DNA of 64,000 nt from Tractidigestivibacter scatoligenes (GCF_001494635.1 NZ_LOJF01000009.1:530254-594253); one strand, 5' to 3'. Counted from the first letter of the stretch, positions 20,990 through 28,396 are shown. The notes: generated by a model from the sequence alone, not told the origin. Program-made: numbers and translations.

Positions 20990-21462
20990 TTGCGCGGCAA
21001 CCGCTTTGACAACAACACGATAAGGTATCTGTCAGTCAAATCGAGTTGCTCAAGGCAGGCTATCGCCAGCGCGAGACACTCGTCCCAGCGCTACAGTGCC
21101 GAGCAAGGGAGGCCGATTCCAGGGCAGACGGGCGGGTGCCCGGGAGGCGCCGGAGCGGCAAAGGGATTGGAGCTTTCCTTGATCGTTGCCAGGTACTTCT
21201 TAGGGGGCATCTTCCCCGTCCTCGAGCAGAATGCCGAGTACGATGTCCTCACCGTCGACATCCTCGTCAAGGTCATCGCCTTCCTGAGGGTGGTAGGCGC
21301 ATCCGGCGAGGACTGCCTCTACCGGCTGACCGGTTCGAGATCGTGTCGGGCAAGGAGCAGCTGAGGGACATCGTCAGAAACAGCGTCCGTTGCGATGCTG
21401 AGGACTTGGAGTCGGCCATGACATTTCCGTCATCGCCGTTCTTGGAGACTGCCCCGGTATAG
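20990..21462 (+). pseudogene. Decayed coding remnant with frameshift
   Basis: Two plus-strand frames each look protein-like over part of the region. The first reads KGLELSLIVARYFLGGIF and continues to GASGEDCLYRL near 21325. The second takes over as DRFEIVSGKEQLRDIVRNS to about 21425. Joining them needs one frameshift near 21325. There is no good start site. No family is recognised, so this could be a relic of a mobile-element gene. It sits in the degraded zone left of the tRNA-Thr integration site. Confidence 0.35.
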
Positions 21463-21487
21463 CGGTACCTGAGAATGACCGTGCTGC

Positions 21488-21829
21488 TCAATAGGTTTGC
21501 GAATCGTCGCATTTTTGGTATGAGTTTGAAGATTTGAACTTCTGATCTCTCAAGAATTCGTCTTGCGCCGAGGCACCGTCGCTCGCGCGAAAGTCAGCTA
21601 AGCATTCGAGACGATGGACACAACCCGAGCAATCTACCTTTAACTGTTCCGCTATGGTGTCATCATTCAAGGCAACTTCGAACGACAACCCAACGAAGAG
21701 AGCAGCCATGAGGCGTAGGATTCTCAGACGCGCATTCTCTTGCTTCCCCGGAATATCACTCTGGAGCACAAGCAGATAATCCCGAAGCACGACTGGACTA
21801 CCATTCAGAAACACAAAAGTCCCGGTCAA
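21488..21829 (-). CDS. Hypothetical protein, weak
   Basis: 113 residues if started at TTG 21829, ten bases after the neighbouring frame's stop; there is no convincing ribosome site. It includes a hydrophobic stretch (LRLMAALFVGLSFEVAL) and a VDCSGCVHRLEC cluster with a CxxC that could bind metal. No homology is recognised. It may be a real small gene following the secreted-protein remnant upstream or a chance frame in degraded DNA. Confidence 0.25.
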   Translation of the reverse strand: MTGTFVFLNGSPVVLRDYLLVLQSDIPGKQENARLRILRLMAALFVGLSFEVALNDDTIAEQLKVDCSGCVHRLECLADFRASDGASAQDEFLRDQKFKSSNSYQKCDDSQTY

Positions 21830-21838
21830 GTGTTGTTG

Positions 21839-22640
21839 TTACTCGCCTTTGGTATTCTCAATCATCAGAGAACGATGCTGGAGATACCCGTTGAGGTCAA
21901 TGCCCTCATAGTTACCACTGGCCAAGCTTGGGTCATAGCCATCCTTCTGCTGCTCGATTACCTCGGACTCATACGCCTCCCGGTCCTCTTCGGAGGCGTT
22001 CGGGCAGAGCACCTCAACACATGTCCTGAATATCCCAGCCAGCTCCTCTGAATCCTTGTCGTCAACGTACACGCGCACGCATTTCTCGCGTCCCCAGCTC
22101 CCGCCGTAGCACACGATATCCGCAGAAGCCCCACCGATAGACCCATGGACACCGCTCACGTCCTTGAACGCCGGAAGCCTGAACTCCGTTCGATAGTACG
22201 GCGAGTCCTTGTCGTTTGCGGTGTAGTTTGCTTCCTTGACGAACGGGGTGTCAGTAAGGGAGTTATAGGCATCGATAAAGTCGTCGTTGGTCTTTGGGAC
22301 CGACGCGGTCGGCACGGAATCCGAGTTGTCGGAACCGCTTCCTCGCTGACCCGAGTCGGCCTCAGCGGCGTCGCTGGGAGAAGACGCGTTTTCCGCGGCC
22401 TGTCCTTTCTCCTCGGAAGCAGCATCCCCTGCATTGTCCGAGCCGTCATCCTGCTTGGCCGAATCGGCTTCGGCAGCGTCACTGGACGAGCCGGCGTCCC
22501 CAGCAGCCTGGACCGCCACCTCGGCAGATGAGTTCCCTGTGGCTACTTGTGATGAATCGTACGATGCAACCCCCATGTTCATTAGCAGCAGGAAGGCGCA
22601 GATTGCTCCCGAGATGGCCTTCCGAGTTCGGGGGGGACAT
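21839..22640 (-). pseudogene. Frameshifted secreted/membrane-anchored protein (poly-C tract)
   Basis: From ATG 22640 (behind GGGGAGGG) the sequence reads ATGT, seven C, G. With one C fewer it would read MSPRTRKAISGAICAFLLLMN then GVASYDSS, a textbook signal peptide or anchor running into the long frame to 21839. As given, the tract shifts the frame. The mature part is Asp/Ser/Ala-rich with two SDAAEADS repeats (about 60 residues of spacer), then a C-terminal domain with VCYGGSWGREKCVRVYVDD. It could be inactive, phase-variable at the C-tract or a sequencing error. No family is recognised. Confidence 0.5.
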
Positions 22641-22865
22641 CCTCAACCCTCCCCTTACGAATCCGGAATCGGGCGAGTCGGATGCAAGACGGCGCCAGAA
22701 GCGTCGGATGAGAAACCAGTAGCCCACGCCGCCGGCGATAGCAATCATCATCCCGATAACACCGCGGACGGACGCAACCATCAGGATGATGAACTCGGCT
22801 ATAACGAGGGAGACGATGTAGAAAATCAGGCCATGCTGTCTCGCCGGGCGCTCGGCTTTTGACAT
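22479..22865 (-). CDS. Small membrane protein, possibly the N-terminal part of the following frame
   Basis: 128 residues as read, ATG at 22865 behind GGGAG. It has two hydrophobic segments (LIFYIVSLVIAEFIILMVASV and VIGMMIAIAGGVGYWFLI) followed by basic IRRFWRRL. Beyond about residue 75 the frame runs through the same poly-C tract (22630-22636) and the rest looks non-natural. If the tract lost one C, this gene and the next frame would be one continuous protein of about 342 residues. Its true C-terminus is therefore uncertain. Confidence 0.45.
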   Translation of the reverse strand: MSKAERPARQHGLIFYIVSLVIAEFIILMVASVRGVIGMMIAIAGGVGYWFLIRRFWRRLASDSPDSGFVRGGLRMSPPNSEGHLGSNLRLPAANEHGGCIVRFITSSHRELICRGGGPGCWGRRLVQ

Positions 22866-23288
22866 AGTCAAACTCCCGTCTGCGCGAAGGCTTAACGTAG
22901 GAACACCCCTCACGGGGACGGGGCTTCGCGATTAAGCGGCAAGGGACAATGTAACGTCAAGGGTATTACATTCAGGATAGCTAAAGGCGCGATGGCGATT
23001 CATTAGCTCTCAGCAAATTGCGGCATCAGCCACCCCTGCGAGACGCAGTCAGAAATCCAGCCAGACGGGATTCTGAAGATGGAAAAAATAAAGATGGCGA
23101 GAGGAAATAGGTGCGGCAATCAATTTAGATGGCGCCAGATTTGCCTCGATAGCAACTAATTTCGCTGGCCCTGAAAACAGACTAATTTTACTGCAGGATT
23201 CTACCCTAGATTCTACCCTTTTGCCGAAAATCGTCCTCACACTAATGAGAAAGGTCAGGACAGCATGTGCCCTGACCTGCGAAAACAC
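22866..23288. other. Non-coding flank of the tRNA-Thr remnant, with direct repeats and a hairpin
   Basis: No gene is seen. Two 11-base direct repeats GATTCTACCCT lie at 23197-23207 and 23209-23219 (12-base period), like integrase arm sites. AGGTCAGG (23252-23259) and CCTGACCT (23271-23278) form a terminator-like stem with TTTCTC after it on the minus strand. This was probably the original tRNA-Thr terminator before the element inserted. Confidence 0.5.
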
Positions 23289-23333
23289 TGGAGCCAGCAA
23301 TCAGACTCGAACTGATGACCCCCGCTTTACGAG
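23289..23333 (-). repeat. attL: Attachment site, left copy (3' half of tRNA-Thr)
   Basis: 45 bases identical to 28397-28441, the 3' part of the tRNA-Thr(CGT) gene from the anticodon loop to CCA. To its right the sequence departs from tRNA. This marks one end of an element that integrated into the tRNA gene. The intact tRNA is restored at the other end. Confidence 0.9.
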
Positions 23334-23461
23334 TGTAGGGGTCTACATACCATGTGGTGTTTGTTGACGAACGCAGGTAACCGCCAACCCCAACGTTTCA
23401 CCTGCTAATTAGGTCATATAATGACCAATAGAAACCATTAGCGAACATTGAGTGACTGGCA

Positions 23462-23505
23462 AGTTCGTAGACCGTTCGTAGACTAAACGCCGGTTTCCGT
23501 AGACC
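23462..23505 (+). promoter_or_regulatory. Integrase arm-type sites, left cluster
   Basis: GTTCGTAGACC (23463-23473), GTTCGTAGACT (23474-23484) and TTCCGTAGACC (23495-23505) repeat with an 11-base step. The first two, with following TAAACGCCG, recur at 28304-28336 near the other end. Paired copies flanking the att core fit binding sites for the integrase N-terminal domain or excisionase. Confidence 0.65.
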
Positions 23506-23520
23506 GAGGGGGGCGCGGTT

Positions 23521-24843
23521 ATGGGGTTCGAGGTAGCGGGCACCGGGAGCCTTGCCAAGAGGCCGTACAAGGGGGCCTACCGCTGGATTGGGCAGGTCCG
23601 CTACAAGGACGGGGGCGGCGCGTGGAGGACCAAGGCCAAGGCCCTGACGGACGCCCACGGGGCCGCCATCGTGACGGCGGGCGGGAGGTCAACGAGGAAC
23701 GTCAAGGCCGCCCGCGAGGCCCTGGCAGCGTGGGTGGCGTCGTGCAGGGGGGCCGTCTACACGGGCAGGGACGGCGTGGCCGAGTACGTGAGGCGCGACG
23801 TTGAGGCCCGGCGCGGGACCATCGAGGACACGACGGCGCGGGGGTACCTCGACTACATGCCGCTATTCTCCCCGCTCGCGGGCGTCGCCATGGCGGAGCT
23901 TGCGCCGAAGGACGTGAGGGCGTGGGTATCGGGCATGGTGGACGCGGGCAAGGCACCCGCGACGGTGCGAAAGGCGTTCGCGCTGCTCGAGCAGACCTGC
24001 GAGAGGGCCGTGGAGGTGGGGGACATGGCCGCCAACCCCTGCACGGCGCAGATAAGGCGGCACGACCTCCCCAAGGCCTCCCACGCGGCCCCGAACGCGC
24101 TAGACGCCGAGGGGGTGCGCAGGGTGAACGCCCTGCTGGACGTGGCCGCGAACCCGAGGCTGAGGGTGGGCGCGAGGCTCGCCCTCCACGCGGGCATGAG
24201 GCGCGGCGAGTGCTGCGGGCTGCGCTGGGGGGACGTTGACGCCGAGGGCGGCGTGATACACGTTCGCCGCTCGATTGGCGACCGTGGGACGCTCGCGGCC
24301 AAGGACGGGCGGCACACCTACGCCAAGGGGCCGAAGAGCAAGGCGGGCGCGCGCGACGTGCCCATGACGCGGGCGCTCGCGGCGGACCTCGCGGCGTGGC
24401 GCGCGGCGCAGGAGGCCGAGTGGCGGCGCGGTGACATGGCCGTTCCGTTCGCCGAGTGCTACGTCCTCGGCTACGCCGACGGCTCGCACTTCACGCCACA
24501 CGCGCTGGGGAGGCTCTGGGCCAAGCTCGCGGCGGGCAGGCACGCCAGGAGCGCCGAGGACGGGCGCAGGAGGGGCGACGGCTGGGAGCCGGGCAGGGAG
24601 CCAGTCACGGGCACGGAGGGGCGCGTGGTGACGTTCCACGACCTGCGGCACACGTTCGCCACGGTGCAGGTGGCGGCGGGGGCCGACGTGAAGAGCGTGT
24701 CGGCCCTCATGGGCCACGCAGACGCGGCAATGACGCTGAACGTCTACGCTGCCTCGGACGCGGACGCGAGGGCGCGGGCCATGGCGCAGGCCGCCCCGCT
24801 GCTCGACGCCGGGAGCCAGGCGGTCGCGCTGCGGGCCGTGTAG
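23521..24843 (+). CDS. int: Tyrosine recombinase integrase of the tRNA-Thr element
   Basis: 440 residues. The N-terminus carries an AP2-like arm-binding motif (KGAYRWIGQVRYKDGGGAWRT), then a SAM-like core-binding domain (about 85-185), then the catalytic domain. The active-site set is complete: Arg227 in GMRRGE, His373-x-x-Arg376 in FHDLRHTFAT, His399 in LMGHADAAMT and nucleophile Tyr409 in NVYA. It lies 190 bases inside the left attachment site and points into the element. Codon use is extremely GC-rich. Adjacent arm-type repeats precede the gene and may also regulate it. Confidence 0.93.
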   Translation: MGFEVAGTGSLAKRPYKGAYRWIGQVRYKDGGGAWRTKAKALTDAHGAAIVTAGGRSTRNVKAAREALAAWVASCRGAVYTGRDGVAEYVRRDVEARRGTIEDTTARGYLDYMPLFSPLAGVAMAELAPKDVRAWVSGMVDAGKAPATVRKAFALLEQTCERAVEVGDMAANPCTAQIRRHDLPKASHAAPNALDAEGVRRVNALLDVAANPRLRVGARLALHAGMRRGECCGLRWGDVDAEGGVIHVRRSIGDRGTLAAKDGRHTYAKGPKSKAGARDVPMTRALAADLAAWRAAQEAEWRRGDMAVPFAECYVLGYADGSHFTPHALGRLWAKLAAGRHARSAEDGRRRGDGWEPGREPVTGTEGRVVTFHDLRHTFATVQVAAGADVKSVSALMGHADAAMTLNVYAASDADARARAMAQAAPLLDAGSQAVALRAV

Positions 24844-24937
24844 CCCAGGGCGACGCATTGCCCCGCCTCCGCCCGGCGTGCGGTACCCGTGGAATGGCCC
24901 CGAGTGGCTACCATTGGCCCCCCATGGGCCGCGACAA

Positions 24938-24969
24938 CGCCCCGCACGGGCAAACGCCCACACGGGGCG
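24938..24969. terminator. Hairpin between convergent int and repressor genes
   Basis: CGCCCCG (24938-24944) pairs with CGGGGCG (24963-24969), and an inner GGGC/GCCC pair extends the stem. It lies between the int stop and the end of the opposing XRE gene. There is no T-run, so termination is inferred from position. Confidence 0.45.
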
Positions 24970-25036
24970 GCTGCGGGGGTTAGAGGGGCTTAGAATCGGC
25001 CATGTTCGCGGGGGTTATGGCACTTATGGTGACCGG

Positions 25037-25504
25037 TTACCACCCGGGCGAGAACATATCCGTCGTGATTGTGTCGCAGGCGTCTTCCCGGTGGTCGCCA
25101 TCCTCGAAGAACATTGCCTCGCGCCTGCGTATGGAGTCCAGGGCGGAGGGGGCAAACGTCGAAACGAGGTGTTCCCTCAAATCGATGGGCAGGTTTTCCA
25201 TTGCTTCATCGCCTATTGACTTTTCGGCGAGGTCGTATGCGAGGTCTTCCACGGGGGTTGATTCCTCCCCCCTTTCGTCAACCTCCGTATAAAGCTCCAC
25301 GCCCCTGCTGCCGTCCTCCGTCTCGAGAACCAGCCGGTATCCGCACGCGCGGGCGAGGCGGGCGAACGTGTCAAGCCTCGGAACAGATTCCTGATTAAGG
25401 ACGGTGTAAACGTACGTACGGCCCTTCCCGATGCTCGACGCAAGCTCGCTTGGGGTCTTTCCCGATGAAATTACCATCCACTGTATAGCCGTCTTTGCAT
25501 CCAT
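25037..25504 (-). CDS. XRE-type helix-turn-helix regulator, probable element repressor
   Basis: 155 residues. The N-terminal 60 residues form a lambda-repressor-like HTH: ISSGKTPSELASSIGKGRTYVYTVLNQESVPRLDTFARLARACGY. An acidic C-terminal part (VELYTEVDERGEESTPVEDLAYDLAEK) follows. It is transcribed away from the excisionase-like gene at 25618 across a 113-base region with a palindrome, the same switch layout as phages and phage satellites. I infer it represses the rightward genes. Confidence 0.8.
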   Translation of the reverse strand: MDAKTAIQWMVISSGKTPSELASSIGKGRTYVYTVLNQESVPRLDTFARLARACGYRLVLETEDGSRGVELYTEVDERGEESTPVEDLAYDLAEKSIGDEAMENLPIDLREHLVSTFAPSALDSIRRREAMFFEDGDHREDACDTITTDMFSPGW

Positions 25505-25578
25505 GTTGGCCCCTTGCTGGCATAGAAATCAAATACGTGATTATGGCCGACATGATATTGCTTATATGGTATTTTGAG

Positions 25579-25597
25579 TGTGTGTCATAAACACACA
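25579..25597. promoter_or_regulatory. Palindromic operator candidate in the divergent switch region
   Basis: TGTGTGT, CATAA, ACACACA: perfect 7-bp arms around a 5-base centre, 21 bases before the excisionase-like start. AT-rich sequence at 25545-25575 could hold promoters for both directions. Confidence 0.5.
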
Positions 25598-25617
25598 CGC
25601 ACATAGGAGGTGCAGGC

Positions 25618-25824
25618 ATGACGGCGGAAAACAGAACTTTGGTAAATGACGTTGGGGTCCTCCCGGCGCTCATGACGGCGGGAGAATTCGCCTCCCTCGT
25701 TGGGTACGGGCGGACCTACATTTCCCGCATGTGCAAGAGCGGGGCCATACCCGCTACCAAGGTCGGCAGGGAGTGGCGCATACCGACAAAGAAGGCTTTG
25801 GAGCGCCTGGGAGTGGACATTTAG
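25618..25824 (+). CDS. Excisionase/AlpA-like helix-turn-helix protein
   Basis: 68 residues, ATG at 25618 behind AGGAGG. It matches the HTH_17/excisionase pattern: LMTAGEFASLVGYGRTYISRMCKSGAIPATKVGREWRIPTKKALERLG, a winged MerR-like domain that reads a pole with a GxxWRI turn. First gene of the rightward operon opposite the repressor. Likely role: excision directionality factor or transcriptional activator of the element. Confidence 0.82.
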   Translation: MTAENRTLVNDVGVLPALMTAGEFASLVGYGRTYISRMCKSGAIPATKVGREWRIPTKKALERLGVDI

Positions 25825-25835
25825 GGGGAATGGCA

Positions 25836-26048
25836 ATGGAGGCGTTCGACGTTGGGCGCGGGGTGCGATGCATCCTCACGCCGGTTTCGAGCTACACGGA
25901 TTTGAAGACGTACGCCGAGGCGTACTCGATAAGCTACGCGACCGCCCTACGCATGGCGTGGGATGGCGAGATACCCGGCGTTGTGCGCCTGCGTAGGTCA
26001 TGGCGCGTGCCGGTGGCCGCCCTCCCGGACGCCCGAGGCAACGAGTAG
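25836..26048 (+). CDS. Second small excisionase-like DNA-binding protein
   Basis: 70 residues, start chosen at ATG 25836, seven bases after AGGGG; an ATG six bases earlier sits too close. The core TYAEAYSISYATALRMAWDGEIPGVVRLRRSWRVPVAAL is again an HTH_17/MerR-like winged helix, diverged from the preceding gene. Two such proteins side by side suggest separate excision and control roles. It ends 15 bases before the initiator gene. Confidence 0.7.
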   Translation: MEAFDVGRGVRCILTPVSSYTDLKTYAEAYSISYATALRMAWDGEIPGVVRLRRSWRVPVAALPDARGNE

Positions 26049-26063
26049 GCCGGGGGGGACGGC

Positions 26064-26801
26064 GTGGCACGCAAGGAATCCTACAGCAGGGTTTACCGGT
26101 GGCTCAACAGGCGGCTGGTTGACGTTGGCGCGACCGCCAACGAGCGGGCCGTCCTATGCGCCTACCTAGAGTGGCAGGAGCCGGGAAAACCGCTGGGCGT
26201 GCACACGTTCAGGGGAAGAGAGTACTTCACGACCGCAAGCGACGTAGCCGGGGTTTTGGGCTTCTCCGAGGCGACCGTCAAAAAGGCGCTTTCGGGACTT
26301 TGCAAGAAGGGCGTAATTGCGCGCATTTCCAAAGGTCACAAGGGCTGCGTGGCAAGATATGAGGTCGTTCAAAGGGTACCGGATACGGAACCCTATTCAG
26401 ACGCTCAAAGGGTACCGGATACGGAACCCTATGTTGAAAACTCCCAAAGGGTACCGGACATGGAACCCTATGAGGCCCAAAGGGTACCGGATACGGAACC
26501 CTATTCGCCCTCAAAGGGTACCGAAATCGGTACCCACTTAAAGAAGAAGAACAAAAAAGGGAGCGACGCGCTCCACGCGCGGCGCGTCGCTCCCGTGCCC
26601 ACGGGCACGAAAGAAGCGCCCGAGGAGCCGGGGCCGCTCGCCACGGAGACGCTGCGAGAGGCGTGGGCGGCGTTCGTGGCCGGGCGCGACCTCACGCCGG
26701 AGCAGGAGGCCACGCACGCGAGGTACGCGCGCTCGCGGACGTGGGAGGACATACGGGCGGGGCGGTACCGAGGCGCGGAAATGCGAACGAGCGAGGTCTA
26801 G
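26064..26801 (+). CDS. Replication-initiator-like winged-helix protein with in-gene iterons
   Basis: 245 residues. The N-terminal domain (about 1-100) is a winged helix: NERAVLCAYLEWQEP, then FTTASDVAGVLGFSEATVKKALSGLCKKGVIARISKG. The middle (about 102-155) consists of the repeated peptide QRVPDTEPY, encoded by five palindromic DNA repeats. The C-terminal third is charged, with LREAWAAFVAGRDLTPEQEATHARYARSRTWEDIRAG. The overall plan matches phage O-type initiators, whose gene contains the origin iterons. No helicase or primase motif is visible, so it would have to recruit host DnaB. Function is inferred. Confidence 0.65.
   Translation: MARKESYSRVYRWLNRRLVDVGATANERAVLCAYLEWQEPGKPLGVHTFRGREYFTTASDVAGVLGFSEATVKKALSGLCKKGVIARISKGHKGCVARYEVVQRVPDTEPYSDAQRVPDTEPYVENSQRVPDMEPYEAQRVPDTEPYSPSKGTEIGTHLKKKNKKGSDALHARRVAPVPTGTKEAPEEPGPLATETLREAWAAFVAGRDLTPEQEATHARYARSRTWEDIRAGRYRGAEMRTSEV
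26370..26536. repeat. Iteron array inside the initiator gene, candidate replication origin
   Basis: Four 27-base copies of CAAAGGGTACCGGATACGG then AACCCTAT (26370-26396, 26406-26432, 26445-26471, 26478-26504, with few substitutions) and a fifth variant from 26512 that is a perfect palindrome GGGTACCG-AAAT-CGGTACCC. Spacing of 33-39 bases is about three helical turns and a multiple of three, so the reading frame is kept. Each unit is itself an imperfect palindrome. AT-rich AAGAAGAAGAACAAAAAA follows and could be a duplex-opening region. Confidence 0.75.
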
Positions 26802-26816
26802 GAGCTAGGAGGAGCC

Positions 26817-27050
26817 ATGGAGGCAACGAGGGAGCGGAGGGCGTTGGCGGCGGCGCTGGACGCCATGGAGGACGCGAGGAGGCGGGCGGCGGGGGCTTCG
26901 CAGCTGCTCGTTGCCGTCATCACGTCCCCGAACGAGCCGGGGGACGACGCTCTGGAGACGGTATCAGACGTGCTAGACGGACTCTCGCGCGACCTCGCGG
27001 CGGCGTGCCGGGCGGCGCAGGGGGCAACGAGGGGAGGCGGTGCGGAGTGA
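26817..27050 (+). CDS. Small helical protein of the integrative element, unknown
   Basis: 77 residues, ATG at 26817 behind GGAGGAGCC. The sequence is Ala/Arg/Asp-rich and predicted helical (ERRALAAALDAMEDARRRAAGAS, then LETVSDVLDGLSRDLAAACRAAQ). It has no membrane segment or known motif. It overlaps the next gene by four bases, so it is part of the rightward operon. Confidence 0.6.
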   Translation: MEATRERRALAAALDAMEDARRRAAGASQLLVAVITSPNEPGDDALETVSDVLDGLSRDLAAACRAAQGATRGGGAE

Positions 27051-27385
27051 GCGGCGAGATTATCGACTTCGAGGGGCTTGCCATGGACGCCGACGTTCGT
27101 ACGGCGTGCGAGTTCGTGCGGGCCAACGTATCGCGACAGCTGGGAACCGACGGCGACGGCGCGGCGGACGTGATAGCGGCGCTCTACGCGGAAGGCTCGA
27201 CGGATGCGGCGGACACCCTGCGGAGGGCGCAGGCCGAACCGCTCGACCTCACGTTGCGCGACCTCACGGGCCTTGCGCTCATGGTGGGGAAAATCCCCGT
27301 GCTATCCCTGCCCGATTGCCCCCCCCCCGCCACAAACCCGGAGATGGCGCGCGTAATGCGCGAGTGGTCCGGGGTATGCGAGTGA
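27047..27385 (+). CDS. Hypothetical protein of the integrative element
   Basis: 112 residues from GTG 27047, overlapping the previous stop (GTGA). Acidic helical sequence: DFEGLAMDADVRTACEFVRANVS, VIAALYAEGSTDAADTLRRAQAEPLDLTLRDLTGLALMVGK, then a Pro-rich turn and NPEMARVMREWSGV. No family is recognised. It is the last gene of the operon that begins with the excisionase-like gene. In a satellite this position often holds helper-interference genes, but there is no direct evidence here. Confidence 0.6.
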   Translation: MSGEIIDFEGLAMDADVRTACEFVRANVSRQLGTDGDGAADVIAALYAEGSTDAADTLRRAQAEPLDLTLRDLTGLALMVGKIPVLSLPDCPPPATNPEMARVMREWSGVCE

Positions 27386-27580
27386 GGGCAGGCGGTGCGC
27401 GATAAAGCCAGCGTTTTTGTGGGTTTCATAGCCCAATAATCGCCAACAAGCGACCGAAACCGGACAAACCATTATACGACATATGGTTAAAGCAGCAGGT
27501 AGAACGCGCGTTATGCAATCTGTCTATGTATATATGCATCCATTGGGCCTACTTTACATAAGGTAGATTATCACGGTTTG

Positions 27581-27616
27581 CCGGTATACAAAGTTGTATG
27601 CATACCGGTTAACCGG
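27581..27616. promoter_or_regulatory. Overlapping palindromes upstream of the RHH gene
   Basis: CCGGTAT (27581-27587) pairs with ATACCGG (27602-27608), with an inner TACA/TGTA pair. CCGGTTAACCGG (27605-27616) is a perfect 12-base palindrome. This AT-rich region, about 54 bases before the RHH start, fits an autoregulatory operator or a second origin-like site. Confidence 0.5.
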
Positions 27617-27669
27617 CCTATGATATGATGTTAGCCAAGGCAACCGACATAGGCAAGGGGGCGCGGGGC

Positions 27670-27936
27670 ATGGGACGCAACGGGGCGCGGCGCGTCATGG
27701 CATACCTGGACCCAACCACGGACGGTTGGGTTGAGTGGGTGGCAACGAGTGAGCCGGGCGGAATGTCCGGCTACATATGCCGCCTAGTGGAGGCGGACAG
27801 GGGCCGAGTGCTGGACGGTGGAGGCCCCGAGGTGGAGCGGTACCGGGCCTATCTCATGGCGACGGGCCGCGATGCCGAGGCCGCATTTATCGAGAAGAGG
27901 CTCAAGGCCGAGGGCGGAGAGGCTGACGCCGAGTAG
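27670..27936 (+). CDS. Ribbon-helix-helix-like (CopG/Arc) DNA-binding protein
   Basis: 88 residues from ATG 27670, behind AAGGGGGCG. An ATG at 27625 would add 15 residues but lacks a ribosome site. RRVMAYLDPTTDGWVEWVATSEPGGMSGYICRLVEADRGRVL follows the RHH pattern of a beta strand, then two helices with an MSxYIxxLVEAD motif. Such proteins control plasmid copy number or transfer. It stands alone near the right end of the element, with its own palindrome-rich leader. Confidence 0.6.
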   Translation: MGRNGARRVMAYLDPTTDGWVEWVATSEPGGMSGYICRLVEADRGRVLDGGGPEVERYRAYLMATGRDAEAAFIEKRLKAEGGEADAE

Positions 27937-28356
27937 GCGCGAACGCGCACACCGAAGACGGGGGGAGGTTCCGCCACGCGGCGGGGCCTCCCCTTTTCAT
28001 GCGCCCGCCCACGGTGCGCCAGATTTGCCAGTCCATAAAAGGGGCGGCGTGTCGGAGAAACCGGAGACCGTAAACGCGGCGGTGTGCGATAAATCCGAGT
28101 CCCAAAAAGCGATAAATGCGAGTGCCATAAAGGGCGGGCGTTTCGGGGATTCTCGAGTCCGTAAAACGGGAGCGAAGCGCGTACGAAGCGCGTAAAGGTG
28201 GCGTTATGGGGGCCGGATGACCCCGAGGGCATGGCGGCGCTGGGGGCCGTCCTCGACGCCATGGGCGGCGGTTCTGGAGACTCCCGGGGCGGGTGATTGG
28301 GGAGTTCGTAGACCATTCGTAGACTAAACGCCGATTCAGGGGCCACGCATGAAAAG
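27937..28356. other. Right end of the element: repeat-rich non-coding DNA
   Basis: No convincing gene. Between 28025 and 28175 there are about five degenerate copies of a motif like GAGTCCNTAAAANGGCG (for example near 28032, 28065, 28095, 28117 and 28155). A 31-codon GTG frame at 28198 is too weak to call. Integrase arm-type repeats follow at 28303-28336. Confidence 0.45.
28303..28336 (+). promoter_or_regulatory. Integrase arm-type sites, right cluster
   Basis: AGTTCGTAGACC then ATTCGTAGACTAAACGCCG matches the left cluster at 23462-23494 with two substitutions in about 33 bases and in the same orientation. It lies about 60 bases from the right attachment core. Confidence 0.65.
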
Positions 28357-28385
28357 AGGTCATGGGCGAACAATGCCCATGACCT
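28357..28385 (-). terminator. Terminator of tRNA-Thr, carried by the element
   Basis: AGGTCATGGGC and GCCCATGACCT form a perfect 11-bp stem with a 7-base loop. On the minus strand, TCTTTTC follows. It replaces the chromosomal terminator hairpin displaced to 23252-23278. Confidence 0.75.
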
Positions 28386-28396
28386 GCTGTTTTACA

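Noticed and set aside
22294..22862. Plus-strand frames opposite the poly-C gene
   Set aside because: They mirror the Asp/Ser repeat region and lack signal peptides or motifs.
26370..26536. Regular repeats that could suggest a CRISPR array
   Set aside because: Units of 27 bases with only 6-12-base gaps, in frame inside a coding sequence and palindromic; no cas genes nearby. Iterons fit better.
28198..28296. A 31-codon GTG frame at the right end of the element
   Set aside because: Too short and Gly-rich, with no clear ribosome site.
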